DNA of 28,647 bases, taken from contig DOPM01000007.1 of NCBI GenBank assembly GCA_003513495.1, forward strand, positions 1-28,647, given 5' to 3'. How positions within the stretch are numbered: the stretch's first letter is position 1; every line of letters begins with the position of its first letter. Source of the DNA: Desulfosporosinus sp. (lineage in GTDB: Bacteria; Bacillota; Desulfitobacteriia; Desulfitobacteriales; Desulfitobacteriaceae). The notes beneath the pieces were generated by a model. It was not told where the DNA came from, made no database searches, and saw nothing but the letters and a program-made list of their open reading frames with translations. The position numbers and the translations under genes are program-made. Below are positions 1-6,562 of the stretch, one piece after another.

Positions 1-2
1 TA

Positions 3-194
3 TCTCCCAGACAATTGGTCGTATCTGCTGCGACACTAACCTTGTTTGTCCCGTGTATAGCTCAATTTTCGATGATGTTAAAAGAGAGAGGGATCAAAAC
101 CGCATTAGCCATTGCCGGTTTTATCTTCCCCTTCGCTTTTATAGCAGGTTGGGCCTTAAACTGGGTACTCATTACCTTTAAGGTACTACCATGA
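3..194 (+). CDS. feoB: Ferrous iron transporter FeoB, C-terminal end (partial)
   Basis: The open frame enters from the left edge and ends at TGA 192-194. It encodes about 63 residues with two hydrophobic segments around a short basic loop (MMLKERG). The segment with TLFVPCIAQF is typical of the last membrane helices of FeoB, where a conserved Cys lies in a helix after a Pro. FeoB is the GTP-dependent Fe2+ permease of the inner membrane. Identity is supported by feoA immediately downstream. The stop codon overlaps the ATG of the next gene (ATGA), so the two are translationally coupled. The G domain and most of the protein lie outside the window. Confidence 0.85.
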   Translation, partial: SPRQLVVSAATLTLFVPCIAQFSMMLKERGIKTALAIAGFIFPFAFIAGWALNWVLITFKVLP

Positions 195-433
195 TAACTT
201 GTAGCTTTTGCGGTTATGAATTTTCAGAGCTGGATAGCCAAGTGGGTTGTCAGGGATGCCCCCTGCATAAATCTTGTGGAAAAGTAAAATGTCCAAACTG
301 TGGTTTTGAGATTCCCAAGGAACCAAAGTTAATTTCCTGGCTTAAGAAGAAACGGAGGGAGAAACGTGAATATATCTACTCATCTTATAAAATTAAGCGA
401 TATGAACAACCAGCAAGAGGGAATTGTCTCTGA
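191..433 (+). CDS. Small Cys-rich zinc-ribbon-like protein of the feo operon
   Basis: An 80-residue protein whose ATG overlaps the feoB stop. The N-terminal half has seven cysteines (C4, C7, C20, C23, C29, C34, C37) in CxxC pairs, the last being CPNCG, which is a rubredoxin-knuckle or zinc-ribbon pattern. The C-terminal half is strongly basic (LKKKRREKREY). No signal peptide or membrane helix is visible, so it is probably cytoplasmic. Its position between feoB and feoA suggests an accessory role in Fe2+ uptake, possibly metal sensing or Fe-S binding comparable in place to FeoC, but I see no FeoC winged helix. The last 68 bases overlap the start of feoA in another frame. Function is inferred from context only. 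Confidence 0.7.
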   Translation: MITCSFCGYEFSELDSQVGCQGCPLHKSCGKVKCPNCGFEIPKEPKLISWLKKKRREKREYIYSSYKIKRYEQPARGNCL

Positions 434-605
434 ACTGGTAACGAATAATGGAAGTATTTTGAGGAAGCTCATGTCTATGGGAATTCTACCTGGAACACGG
501 ATTAAGCTTATTCAAAAATTTCCATCTTACGTTTTTCAAGTTGGCTATACACAAGTTGCAGTTGATCGAGAGATCGCCTCGGTTATTTCTGTTAACGTCT
601 TGTAA
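366..605 (+). CDS. feoA: Ferrous iron transport protein A (FeoA), SH3-like
   Basis: A 79-residue protein with the FeoA pattern: a short beta-barrel in which LRKLMSMGILPGTRIKLIQ is followed by VAVDREIASVISV, matching the family motif of a 'MGilPGtri' turn and a closing 'reiA' strand. FeoA is a small cytoplasmic partner of FeoB. The start is taken as GTG 366 because GGAGGG (354-359) lies six bases upstream. An ATG at 402 would shorten the protein to a more typical core but lacks a ribosome site. The gene begins inside the preceding Cys-rich gene. The operon order here, feoB then the mini-protein then feoA, is the reverse of the common feoA-feoB order. A second copy of its last 21 codons is found near 13.2 kb. 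Confidence 0.88.
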   Translation: MNISTHLIKLSDMNNQQEGIVSELVTNNGSILRKLMSMGILPGTRIKLIQKFPSYVFQVGYTQVAVDREIASVISVNVL

Positions 606-665
606 TGACCTGAACTACATTTACATTAATATATAAAAAGGTAAACAAGAAAAAACCATAAACAG

Positions 666-705
666 AATGGGCTGTCCCAAGCAGATTGCTTAGGGACAGC
701 CCATT
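666..705 (+). terminator. Hairpin terminator after feoA
   Basis: AATGGGCTGTCCC-AAGCA (666-683) pairs with TGCTTAGGGACAGCCCATT (687-705) with a single bulged T. It lies 61 bases after the feoA stop. The run of T that a strong intrinsic terminator would need is weak (TTAAAAT), so it may also stabilise a 3' end. Confidence 0.6.
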
Positions 706-761
706 AAAATGCAACAACGCACCCGATACGTTTAAAACTATTAGAAGAAATCTAACAAATA

Positions 762-789
762 ATTTAATAACCTGTGACCTTGTTGTGAA
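762..789 (+). promoter_or_regulatory. Possible WalR/PhoP-like direct repeat upstream of the first secreted protein
   Basis: Three hexamers follow each other with an 11-base period: ATTTAA (762-767), TGTGAC (773-778) and TGTGAA (784-789). This resembles the TGTTAA-N5-TGTGAC elements found at 3.57, 4.04 and 14.53 kb. Here the preceding palindrome is degenerate and no good -10 lies 21 bases downstream, so this is a weak call. The rest of the 606-1062 gap holds the terminator, the sigma-I-type promoter at 902 and its leader. Confidence 0.3.
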
Positions 790-901
790 ACTCTTCTTAT
801 AAACTAGTAAATAGTTAAAGTTGAACCGTCGATCGGGACTTATAGCTAGTCAATATCAGTTTGCAGGTAAAACAAGGAATGTAAAAAAGTTTTTTTGACC
901 T

Positions 902-931
902 ACCCTTTAAAAAATTGTTTCCTTTAACGAA
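902..931 (+). promoter_or_regulatory. Sigma-I-type promoter for the gene at 1063
   Basis: ACCCT (902-906) followed by an A-rich stretch and, 21 bases later, CGAA (928-931) continuing as CGAATAACT. This matches the known sigma-I promoter form, with a CCC-plus-A-tract -35 and a CGWA -10. The same layout is seen at 1865, 10713 and in front of sigI itself. Confidence 0.6.
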
Positions 932-1062
932 TAACTGGATGAAAAGCGGAGGGGGTTCAAAGGAAAGAAGAGCGTTGGTTAACACAAGTTTGTAAGTTAA
1001 GGAATGATACTGGATTAAAACATCGTGTAAACAAAGGTTTGAAATGGAAGGATGATTATTTC

Positions 1063-1563
1063 ATGAAAGACATAAAAAAAACATTTTTAGTAAGTGCCTT
1101 ATCACTTGGTTTAATAGTAGGTGCAGTCGGGATAGCCGGTGCTGCTACTTCCACAAACTATCAGCAACAAATAGCCGACTGGATTGCAAACGATCCTAAT
1201 CCGATGGTCATGAATATGAATACCACCGCTACCCCAACTGCTGCTCCGGCTACTACTCCGGTAACAACTCCAGCAGCTACTCCAGCAGCTACTCCAGCAG
1301 CTACTCCAGTTGCTGCTCCGGCTGCTACTCCGGTAACAACTCCAGTTGCTACACCGGTTGCGACACCTGTCGCTCCTCCTAGTACTAACCAAGCGACTCA
1401 ACAAAGTGGTAATCAAAACAACCAAACACGGCAGAGCAGTATACAACAAACTGCTCCAAAGCAACCGACGCAAAATTATAACAATGGATACAACGGATAC
1501 AACGGAAATTGTTGGGGTAATGACCGAATGTACGGTAACTGGTCTGGTAACATGGGTTGGTAA
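1063..1563 (+). CDS. Secreted Pro/Ala/Thr-repeat protein, family member 1
   Basis: A 166-residue exported protein. The ATG at 1063 is preferred over 1039 because the ribosome site (GGAAGGA, 1046-1052) lies ten bases upstream and because the resulting signal peptide (MKDIKKTFLVSALSLGLIVG, cleavage near AGA-ATS) matches two paralogues in this window. The mature part has a repeat of Ala-Thr-Pro units (AATP, VATP, VTTP) over about residues 56-105, then a Gln/Asn-rich stretch and a tail with two NGYNGYNGN-like units ending in NMGW. Codons in the repeat are near-identical, which suggests recent expansion. There is no sortase motif or membrane anchor. Function is unknown; a cell-wall or surface spacer protein is plausible. 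It is preceded by a sigma-I-type promoter and followed by a strong hairpin. Confidence 0.75.
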   Translation: MKDIKKTFLVSALSLGLIVGAVGIAGAATSTNYQQQIADWIANDPNPMVMNMNTTATPTAAPATTPVTTPAATPAATPAATPVAAPAATPVTTPVATPVATPVAPPSTNQATQQSGNQNNQTRQSSIQQTAPKQPTQNYNNGYNGYNGNCWGNDRMYGNWSGNMGW

Positions 1564-1577
1564 GGGAAATGAGGTTA

Positions 1578-1617
1578 GAGCAGGGTAGGCGGTTTGCAAT
1601 AGGCGCCTGCCCTGTTC
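1578..1617 (+). terminator. Terminator after the gene at 1063
   Basis: GAGCAGGGTAGGCG (1578-1591) pairs with CGCCTGCCCTGTTC (1604-1617) with G-T wobbles. It is nearly identical to the hairpin at 4346-4385, including the loop and the downstream GGGTTTAACTGG. Confidence 0.75.
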
Positions 1618-1760
1618 CTTTAGGGGTTTAACTGGTTAGCTAATCAATTAAACCCGAGCTACACTCACATTAAACAACCCTTTAAAGAGATTCTAATGCA
1701 ACTGACAGCTATATTTCAGGTAATCTATTAAGTTGAAGTTTTGACAGTCCAGCAGGCTAC

Positions 1761-1817
1761 GTTAACAAAAACGTTAAGAAAATATGACGTGGGAGTAAAA
1801 TGAAAAACCTCTATTTT
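1761..1817 (+). promoter_or_regulatory. Duplicated, partly decayed WalR-like box promoter
   Basis: The palindrome TTAACAAAAACGTTAA (1762-1777) is followed by TATGAC (1783-1788) after five bases, the layout of the other boxes. About 75 bases from 1761 align with the promoter and leader of the gene at 4112 (starting 4026) with one indel. The position of the 4112 ribosome site (AAAGGAGGG) is replaced here by AAAGTCTCCC, and the -10 is only TATTTT (1812-1817). It is therefore a copy of that promoter that lost its gene, though it may still feed transcription into the gene at 2016. Confidence 0.5.
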
Positions 1818-1864
1818 AGCTTAACAACGTTGAAAGTCTCCCGCTTTAATATTTTTTGAAAGTT

Positions 1865-1893
1865 ACCCTTAAAATAGAATAAATTGTTGCGAA
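1865..1893 (+). promoter_or_regulatory. Sigma-I-type promoter for the gene at 2016
   Basis: ACCCT (1865-1869), A-rich spacer of 20 bases, CGAA (1890-1893) continuing as CGAATAACT. The 30 bases downstream (GGGGGTGGTC, then TCGAAC) are conserved with the leader of the gene at 10868. Confidence 0.65.
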
Positions 1894-1920
1894 TAACTTA
1901 CTGAAGGCAGGGGGTGGTCA

Positions 1921-2010
1921 TTGAAAAAGAATCGAACAATCAAGGTCAAAATAGCAAGCGCCATTATATTTGATTTATTGATTTTAGTGATTAGTTTGAT
2001 GAAGGGATGA
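1921..2010 (+). CDS. Possible 29-residue leader membrane peptide
   Basis: TTG 1921 lies three to five bases after GGGGGTGG (1910-1917) and opens a frame of 29 codons that ends at TGA 2008-2010, just before the ATG at 2016. The predicted peptide has a basic N-terminus (KKNRTIKVK) and a hydrophobic helix. In the homologous leader at 10868 the equivalent frame starts with CTC and stops after nine codons, so conservation is poor. It could be a leader peptide, or the G-rich element could be an mRNA structure rather than a ribosome site. Confidence 0.3.
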   Translation: MKKNRTIKVKIASAIIFDLLILVISLMKG

Positions 2011-2015
2011 TATTG

Positions 2016-3212
2016 ATGAAAAATATAAAAAATACGCTAATAGTAAGTACATTGTCATTTGGGCTAATAATGGGAGTGGTAGGAGCAGTTAATGCTGCTA
2101 CATCAACAACGGTAGATACAACGATAGCCCAAACCCAAACAGCACAACTCGCCGTCACAGGAACGGTAAGAGCTGGAGACATCGTGATTTCAGGAACTAC
2201 TGAAGCTGGGGCAACTGTAAGCGTCAAGAGAAGTGGAACCGAAATTGGCGCAGCGACAGCTGACGGAATCACAGGGGCCTACACGGTGACCTTGAACAGT
2301 GGAGTAACTCTAGTCGAAGCTGAAGCGCTTTCGATAACTGCCACAGTACCTGGCAAGACCGAGAGTAGCGCCGTGAGTGTCACGGTAGCCGCAGCAGTAG
2401 TCCAAGCCCAAACAGCGCAACCCGCCGTCACAGGAACGGTCAGAGCTGGGGAGACCGCGATTTCAGGAACTGCTGAAGTGGGCGCAACAGTGAGCGTCAA
2501 GAGAAGCGGAACCGAAATTGGCGTAGCGACAGCTGATGAAATCACAGGCGCCTACACAGTGACTTGGAATAGTGGAGTAACCCTAGTCGAAGCTGAAGCG
2601 CTTTCGATAACAGCTACAACACTCGGCAAGACTGAGAGTAACGCCCTGAGTGTCACGGTATCTGCAGCACTAGTTCAAGAACAAACAACACAACCGACAG
2701 TAAGGGGAACGGTCAGAGCTGGGTACACCATGATTATGGGAACTGCTGAAGCGGGTGCAACAGTAAGCGTTATGAGAAGTGGAACCGAAATTGGTACAGC
2801 AATATCTAAAACCACAGGTATTTACAGGGTGACTTTGAACCGTGGAGTAACCCTAGTCGAAGCGGATGTACTTTCGATAACAGCCACAGCACCAGACAAG
2901 ACTGTGAGTAACGCCGTGAGTGCCACAGTAGACGCACCATCTGCTCCAGCTGTACCACCTGCAACTGTTAAACCAGGACAAAACAGTCAATATTTCTGCA
3001 ATGATGACTTACAATGGCATTCTAATAAAAATTTCCATCAAGATCAGCAATGGCATAACACTCAACCGCGCCAAAGTGCTCAACCTTCCAGTATGAATAA
3101 AAGAACAAATACAATGAACGGAAATGGTTATAACTCTAATCATAACGAAAATCGAAATACCAATATGGGTGGGAATCATATGTCTGGCAGCAGATCTGGG
3201 CATGGATGGTAA
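2016..3212 (+). CDS. Secreted protein with three Ig-like repeats, family member 2
   Basis: A 398-residue exported protein. ATG 2016 is chosen because GAAGGG (2001-2006) lies nine bases upstream and the signal peptide then matches the paralogues (MKNIKNTLIVSTLSFGLIMG, cleavage near VNA-ATS). Residues about 40-310 are three 91-residue repeats with the pattern ISGT-EAGATVSV, SGTEIG-AT, ITGAYTVTL and LSITAT, which fits bacterial Ig-like (Big_6-type) domains used as stalks or adhesion modules. A Gln/His/Asn-rich tail follows and ends in NMGGNHMSGSRSGHGW, nearly the same as the tail of the protein at 10868. No LPXTG or membrane anchor is visible. It probably works at the cell surface. Transcription is predicted from the sigma-I-type promoter at 1865. 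Confidence 0.8.
   Translation: MKNIKNTLIVSTLSFGLIMGVVGAVNAATSTTVDTTIAQTQTAQLAVTGTVRAGDIVISGTTEAGATVSVKRSGTEIGAATADGITGAYTVTLNSGVTLVEAEALSITATVPGKTESSAVSVTVAAAVVQAQTAQPAVTGTVRAGETAISGTAEVGATVSVKRSGTEIGVATADEITGAYTVTWNSGVTLVEAEALSITATTLGKTESNALSVTVSAALVQEQTTQPTVRGTVRAGYTMIMGTAEAGATVSVMRSGTEIGTAISKTTGIYRVTLNRGVTLVEADVLSITATAPDKTVSNAVSATVDAPSAPAVPPATVKPGQNSQYFCNDDLQWHSNKNFHQDQQWHNTQPRQSAQPSSMNKRTNTMNGNGYNSNHNENRNTNMGGNHMSGSRSGHGW
2130..2940 (+). repeat. Three tandem 273-bp repeats encoding Ig-like domains
   Basis: Units begin near 2130, 2403 and 2676. The register is set by matching positions 2145, 2418 and 2691, exactly 273 bases (91 codons) apart. Units one and two are close copies at the DNA level; unit three has diverged more and ends slightly early. 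Unequal recombination could change the copy number. Confidence 0.85.
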
Positions 3213-3346
3213 AATATACTAAAATTAGTTTGACTGAACTGAAACGATTTGAGGCTTTCCAGTAAATTATCAGCAATATATTTTAGTAATAACGCAATGC
3301 GCGTATTTAAAAATTATTATTAAAGGCATGGAACCATTAATGATGT

Positions 3347-3383
3347 CCAGTAACATGGACTGGGTAAAGAGATGAGGTTAGAG
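3347..3383 (+). pseudogene. Relic of a 3' end of a family-member gene
   Basis: The stretch AACATGGACTGGGTAAAGAG followed by ATGAGGTTAGAG aligns with the end of the gene at 1063 and its 3' flank (AACATGGGTTGGTAAGGGA, then ATGAGGTTAGAG), including the NMGW-stop region. No matching open frame precedes it. It looks like the tail of a lost paralogue that donated the following terminator. The rest of 3213-3646 holds that terminator and the promoter at 3562; I see nothing else there. Confidence 0.45.
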
Positions 3384-3423
3384 TAGGACAAACGCTTACA
3401 ATGAGCGCCTGTCCTACTTTTTC
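3382..3423 (+). terminator. Terminator downstream of the Ig-repeat gene
   Basis: AGTAGGACA (3382-3390) pairs with TGTCCTACT (3410-3418), and the inner CGCT (3393-3396) pairs with AGCG (3404-3407). A T-tract follows (3418-3422). Confidence 0.75.
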
Positions 3424-3561
3424 ACTTAAGGCGATAAAGAAAGAGAACATAAACAAGAATTGAGTAAAATTGTTGATCATGCTTATGTATATAGATAATG
3501 AAATCATGAAGATTCTAGCTTTGTGGACTTAAAATCTGCTGGGATAGCTTATAAAGGTATT

Positions 3562-3615
3562 TTAACAAAAATGTTAATAATCCGTTAACTTTATGTAATC
3601 CTCATAAGGTAGAAT
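3562..3615 (+). promoter_or_regulatory. WalR/PhoP-like box and -10 for the gene at 3647
   Basis: The palindrome TTAACAAAAATGTTAA (3562-3577) provides TGTTAA (3572-3577), then five bases, then CGTTAA (3583-3588). The -10 TAGAAT (3610-3615) follows after 21 bases. No good -35 is present; the second hexamer occupies its position, as expected for a response-regulator-activated promoter. Confidence 0.6.
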
Positions 3616-3646
3616 CTATTTATGGATCAAAAATGGAGGGACTACA

Positions 3647-3928
3647 ATGAAGAAGAAGGTATTATTGATATTTATTGTTATTGCTCTATTTGTTACAGTT
3701 CTTTTTCTATCAAGAGCATTTGCAGCACCTAGTCTTTGGCAGCAAGTCCCTACTGCTAGCTCGTACCAAGCTCAACTTAATCCAGATGTAAGGCAACCAG
3801 CTAACCCTGATGTGAGTGGATCGTGGTACAGTCCGATGAATCCCAAGAAACAGCCTAAATATTATTGGTATAATAGTCCTCGTAATAATGGCTGGAATAA
3901 TGCCTCTAAGAATTGGTGGTGCTGGTAA
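3647..3928 (+). CDS. Small secreted Trp/Asn-rich protein
   Basis: A 93-residue protein with a clear signal peptide (basic MKKK, then about 20 hydrophobic residues, cleavage near AFA-APS). The mature part is about 67 residues, rich in Pro, Asn, Tyr and Trp, and ends in NNASKNWWCW. It has one cysteine, two residues before the end. The ribosome site is TGGAGGG, nine bases before the ATG. I do not recognise a family. It shares the WalR-like box promoter with the genes at 4112 and 14606 and the terminal Trp with several neighbours. An envelope-associated structural or matrix peptide is possible, but nothing in the sequence proves it. I see no intrinsic terminator after it. Confidence 0.7.
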   Translation: MKKKVLLIFIVIALFVTVLFLSRAFAAPSLWQQVPTASSYQAQLNPDVRQPANPDVSGSWYSPMNPKKQPKYYWYNSPRNNGWNNASKNWWCW

Positions 3929-4026
3929 ATCGTCATAATAAAATGGAGTAATAAAATATATATTTTCTAATCAATTAAAGAATGATGCATCAACTTAAGA
4001 AGCTTAGTGATCAGATACCATGCTAT

Positions 4027-4080
4027 TTAACAAAAATGTTAAGTATCTGTGACGTGGGCGTAAAATAATAACTTTATACT
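4027..4080 (+). promoter_or_regulatory. WalR/PhoP-like box and -10 for the gene at 4112
   Basis: The palindrome TTAACAAAAATGTTAA (4027-4042) provides TGTTAA (4037-4042). TGTGAC (4048-4053) follows after five bases, and the -10 TATACT (4075-4080) after a further 21. This is the cleanest copy of the element in the window. Confidence 0.65.
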
Positions 4081-4111
4081 TTGCTTAGCAACGTAGAAAG
4101 GAGGGAACAGA

Positions 4112-4333
4112 ATGAAATTATCAAAAATAGCCCGAGTTCTTTTAGTAAGTGTTGCTTTACTTACGGTAGGGGCACCTATTGCCTCTGCAGCACCAGGCTA
4201 TCCGCAAGCATACTGGACGGCACAACCGACAAACCCAAGTCAACCTGGGCAGCAGGCTCCAGGTTATGGTTACGGTTACGGTTGTTGTGGCGGTTATTAC
4301 GGTAACGGTTACAATGGAAACTGGGGTTGGTAA
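4112..4333 (+). CDS. Small secreted Gly/Tyr-rich protein
   Basis: A 73-residue protein with a signal peptide (MKLSKIARVLLVSVALLTVG, cleavage near ASA-APG). The mature part is about 46 residues: a Pro/Gln-rich linker, then GYGYGYGCCGGYYGNGYNGNWGW. The CC pair and the Gly-Tyr repeats recall structural or aggregating peptides. The tail shares NGYNGN with the protein at 1063 and PGYGYGYG with the DUF2680-like protein at 14606 (APGYGYGCGWGG). The ribosome site AAAGGAGGG is strong. The ATG at 4112 is the only start that gives the signal peptide. Function unknown; I infer a surface or wall-matrix role. Confidence 0.7.
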   Translation: MKLSKIARVLLVSVALLTVGAPIASAAPGYPQAYWTAQPTNPSQPGQQAPGYGYGYGCCGGYYGNGYNGNWGW

Positions 4334-4345
4334 AGGATTACATTA

Positions 4346-4385
4346 GAGCAGGGCAGGCGGTTTGCAATAGGCGCCTGCCCTGCTC
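4346..4385 (+). terminator. Terminator after the gene at 4112
   Basis: GAGCAGGGCAGGCG (4346-4359) and CGCCTGCCCTGCTC (4372-4385) form a perfect 14-bp stem. It lies between two converging genes and could serve both strands, as rsgI ends at 4455 on the minus strand. Confidence 0.8.
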
Positions 4386-4454
4386 ATTTATGGGTTTAAC
4401 TGGTCTGCTAATAATATAAACCGAACAACACTACATAAGAACAAATCCTTTAAT

Positions 4455-5678
4455 TTACCATGAATCATTTCTATCCCACGTTGAGTGCTCACCCGAATTC
4501 TGGGGCCAATTGGACTGGTTTTGATTATTATAATAGTCGTGCTCTTCGTCATCTGGATTTTCATAATCCCGATCTTCATTATAGGAAGGATTCATCGGTT
4601 GTTGCGGTGTGGAACTTTCCGGAATCTTATTGTCAGGGGAGACTTGGCCGGAACTCGGTTTGCTCCAGTTAGGGGATGTTCCTAGCGAAGGTTGATTTAC
4701 GGGAGGACTGCTGGAAGATTTAGGTGCGCTCCAATTACTAGGGTTGCTGCCGGATGACCAATTTTGTTTATCGGAACGGTCCATATAATCATGGTTCTCT
4801 GTAGTCTTTGATTCCATATTCGAAGGGTGTTCGTTTTCTGGACCATTCTGAACAGTTGGCTTTTCCTTGCTATCAATGGAGTTATCTTTCCAGTTTTGTG
4901 CTCTTACCTCGAAACTTTCTTCAGGGAAAAGGGTGGCTACACTGACGTTCGCATCCACCAAAGCTTTTTGGGCATCCTTACGAAGGGTATCAGGTTGAAC
5001 AGCTATACCTTTTTCTTCACATCGATCATATATTAAATAACTGTTAACTGTCATACCCTGTTGCTTGGCTTCTTGTTGGATTTTCCGGTTCGTTTGACCG
5101 ACAACCACACTTCCGGACAGGTTCCTGCGAGTCATTTCAGCATGGATGGAGTTTCGAAGTCTTTCTGTATTAATAATTTGGGTTCCCCACTTATTTATCG
5201 GTACCACGCTGGCTAAGACCAGGTTTTGAGTTTCATTTAGCGTTCCCTTTTGATTGGCGTTTTCAACGATTAAGTCAACAGCTTGATACACGTCCAGCCC
5301 TTTAATTGATATTCCATCCACTATACTTGACCCATCATTGACATCTCGCACTTTAATAACTTTGCCCTCTTTATTGATCAATAGCTCAATGCCTTTATTG
5401 ATATCCAGAGCGACCGAGGCTACTGCCATATTTGGAATAAATAAGAGGGAAAAAACGCTAATGCTCAGAACAAGCAATAATACTGCTGCTGTAGCTGCAT
5501 ACTTCAAGGCGGAGTTGTGCAGCACAGATAATCGTTTCGGGTTTAAATCAACTTCAATAGTCTGACCTACAACAGGTGGCTCTTGAGGAGTAGGGATTTC
5601 TAAAAAGTCACCTTTTTTCGTGAAGATGACAGTAACCGTTGGCGAGGTCCGCATCACGATACCTTTGGTTCTCTCCAT
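4455..5678 (-). CDS. rsgI: Membrane anti-sigma-I factor RsgI
   Basis: A 407-residue protein. Residues 1-50 form the RsgI N-terminal anti-sigma domain (start MERTKGIVMR, then the TVIFTKKGDFLEI strand pair). Residues about 59-82 are a single membrane helix. Residues about 83-280 are the extracytoplasmic domain typical of RsgI, with ALDINKGIELLINKEGKVI just after the membrane. Residues about 280-407 are a Ser/Pro/Asn/Gln/Trp-rich disordered tail ending in NDSW. In the family the N-terminus holds sigma-I at the membrane and the outer part senses the wall or carbohydrate; in B. subtilis a disordered outer tail is important for wall sensing. The family usually has DxNPS after the membrane; here it reads DINKG (92-96). 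The gene follows sigI by six bases and its ribosome site lies in the sigI end. Confidence 0.88.
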   Translation of the reverse strand: MERTKGIVMRTSPTVTVIFTKKGDFLEIPTPQEPPVVGQTIEVDLNPKRLSVLHNSALKYAATAAVLLLVLSISVFSLLFIPNMAVASVALDINKGIELLINKEGKVIKVRDVNDGSSIVDGISIKGLDVYQAVDLIVENANQKGTLNETQNLVLASVVPINKWGTQIINTERLRNSIHAEMTRRNLSGSVVVGQTNRKIQQEAKQQGMTVNSYLIYDRCEEKGIAVQPDTLRKDAQKALVDANVSVATLFPEESFEVRAQNWKDNSIDSKEKPTVQNGPENEHPSNMESKTTENHDYMDRSDKQNWSSGSNPSNWSAPKSSSSPPVNQPSLGTSPNWSKPSSGQVSPDNKIPESSTPQQPMNPSYNEDRDYENPDDEEHDYYNNQNQSNWPQNSGEHSTWDRNDSW

Positions 5679-5684
5679 TTTTGC

Positions 5685-6413
5685 TTACACCTTCTTTCCC
5701 GGTTCTTCTGGAAGCTGCATAAATATTTCTAGCGGATAAAAATCTGGTTCGGATAAGATGAGTGCCAGGGCGATAAGATATTTTCGACCCTTTTCTAGGA
5801 CTTTGCGTTTTATGCCGGTCAGTAACTCTAGTTCTTTGATGGGTAATAGTCTATGTTTTTGAAGATGCGCCATAAGTCTAGGGTTATGGCTTAAAACTAA
5901 GGCCGCCCTTATGAGAGTTTGCTTACTGTCACTATGTTTCGGGGAGACTTTTATTAAATCATCTAACGTTACGTTATAGTCACAGAGCACACGAACGTAG
6001 TTTTCAACGACTTGCGCAAAGACCTCTTGGTTCTCGTTTTCTTGATAATGTTCTAGAGAAGTATCAAGATCGTAGCGGCTCAGCTCTTCATCCTCTAAGT
6101 TCATGGGCGAGAGGGAAAGATGTTGATGTTTGCCTTCTTTGCGAAAATAGTCCACTAATCTTCGGCGGATCACCATTTGAACAAAACTATGAAAAGAAGC
6201 TCCTCCATGAGGGTCGAAGCTGTCAATCGCTTCATTAAAAGCCAAAAGAGCAATGCTGAGCTCATCGTCATTATCCCAGGTTAAATACCTACTGCAGATT
6301 TTGGAACTTACCCTAGCTATAAATGCTTTATGAGATCTTATAAGTTCCTCTCGGACGAGAGGATCACCGCTCTTGGCTGATATTAAGGTTTCTTTCAAAA
6401 CTTGCTCTTGCAC
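5685..6413 (-). CDS. sigI: RNA polymerase sigma factor SigI
   Basis: About 242 residues of the sigma-I family. The region-2 core is clear: NDDELSIALLAFNEAIDSFD, then ASFHSFVQMVIRRRLVDYFRKE, as in SigI proteins, followed by a C-terminal helical domain with a helix-turn-helix-like end (PIKELELLTGIKRKVLEKGR). I choose GTG 6413 because GGAG lies eight bases upstream; the longer start GTG 6422 has its purine run directly adjacent. It is the first gene of a two-gene operon with its anti-sigma factor rsgI. It is preceded by two promoter elements, a sigma-I-type site (autoregulation) and a WalR-like box. Sigma-I controls heat and cell-wall genes in Bacillus and cellulosome genes in some clostridia. 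Confidence 0.92.
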   Translation of the reverse strand: MQEQVLKETLISAKSGDPLVREELIRSHKAFIARVSSKICSRYLTWDNDDELSIALLAFNEAIDSFDPHGGASFHSFVQMVIRRRLVDYFRKEGKHQHLSLSPMNLEDEELSRYDLDTSLEHYQENENQEVFAQVVENYVRVLCDYNVTLDDLIKVSPKHSDSKQTLIRAALVLSHNPRLMAHLQKHRLLPIKELELLTGIKRKVLEKGRKYLIALALILSEPDFYPLEIFMQLPEEPGKKV

Positions 6414-6437
6414 CTTAATCACTCCACTTACTAGTAG

Positions 6438-6466
6438 TTCGTAAAACTAAAACAGTTTCGAGGGGT
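6438..6466 (-). promoter_or_regulatory. Sigma-I autoregulatory promoter of sigI
   Basis: On the minus strand ACCCC (plus 6462-6466) is followed after 20 bases by CGAA (plus 6438-6441), continuing as CGAACTACT. Spacing and sequence match the three sites at 902, 1865 and 10713. Autoregulation of sigI is established in B. subtilis. Confidence 0.7.
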
Positions 6467-6476
6467 AGAAAAAAAC

Positions 6477-6530
6477 ATTCTGTTTCCCATTATGGGTGTA
6501 GAATGTTACAGGATTGTCACATTTTTGTTA
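6477..6530 (-). promoter_or_regulatory. WalR/PhoP-like box promoter upstream of sigI
   Basis: Read on the minus strand: TAACAAAAATGTGAC, five bases, TGTAAC (plus 6505-6510), 22 bases, then CAGAAT (plus 6477-6482) as -10. This mirrors the boxes before 3647, 4112 and 14606. WalRK control of sigI is known in B. subtilis. Confidence 0.55.
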
Positions 6531-6562
6531 TTTTTGCGTTACATAAAATTAGAAGAAGAAAG

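Noticed and set aside
1240..1380. Short repeats that could be mistaken for a CRISPR array
   Set aside because: They are 6-12 base in-frame Ala-Thr-Pro codon repeats with no spacer structure.
1111..1599. Long minus-strand open frame opposite the Ala-Thr-Pro repeat gene
   Set aside because: It is the reverse of a GC-biased repeat (Ser/Arg/Trp-rich), has no ribosome site and no family resemblance.
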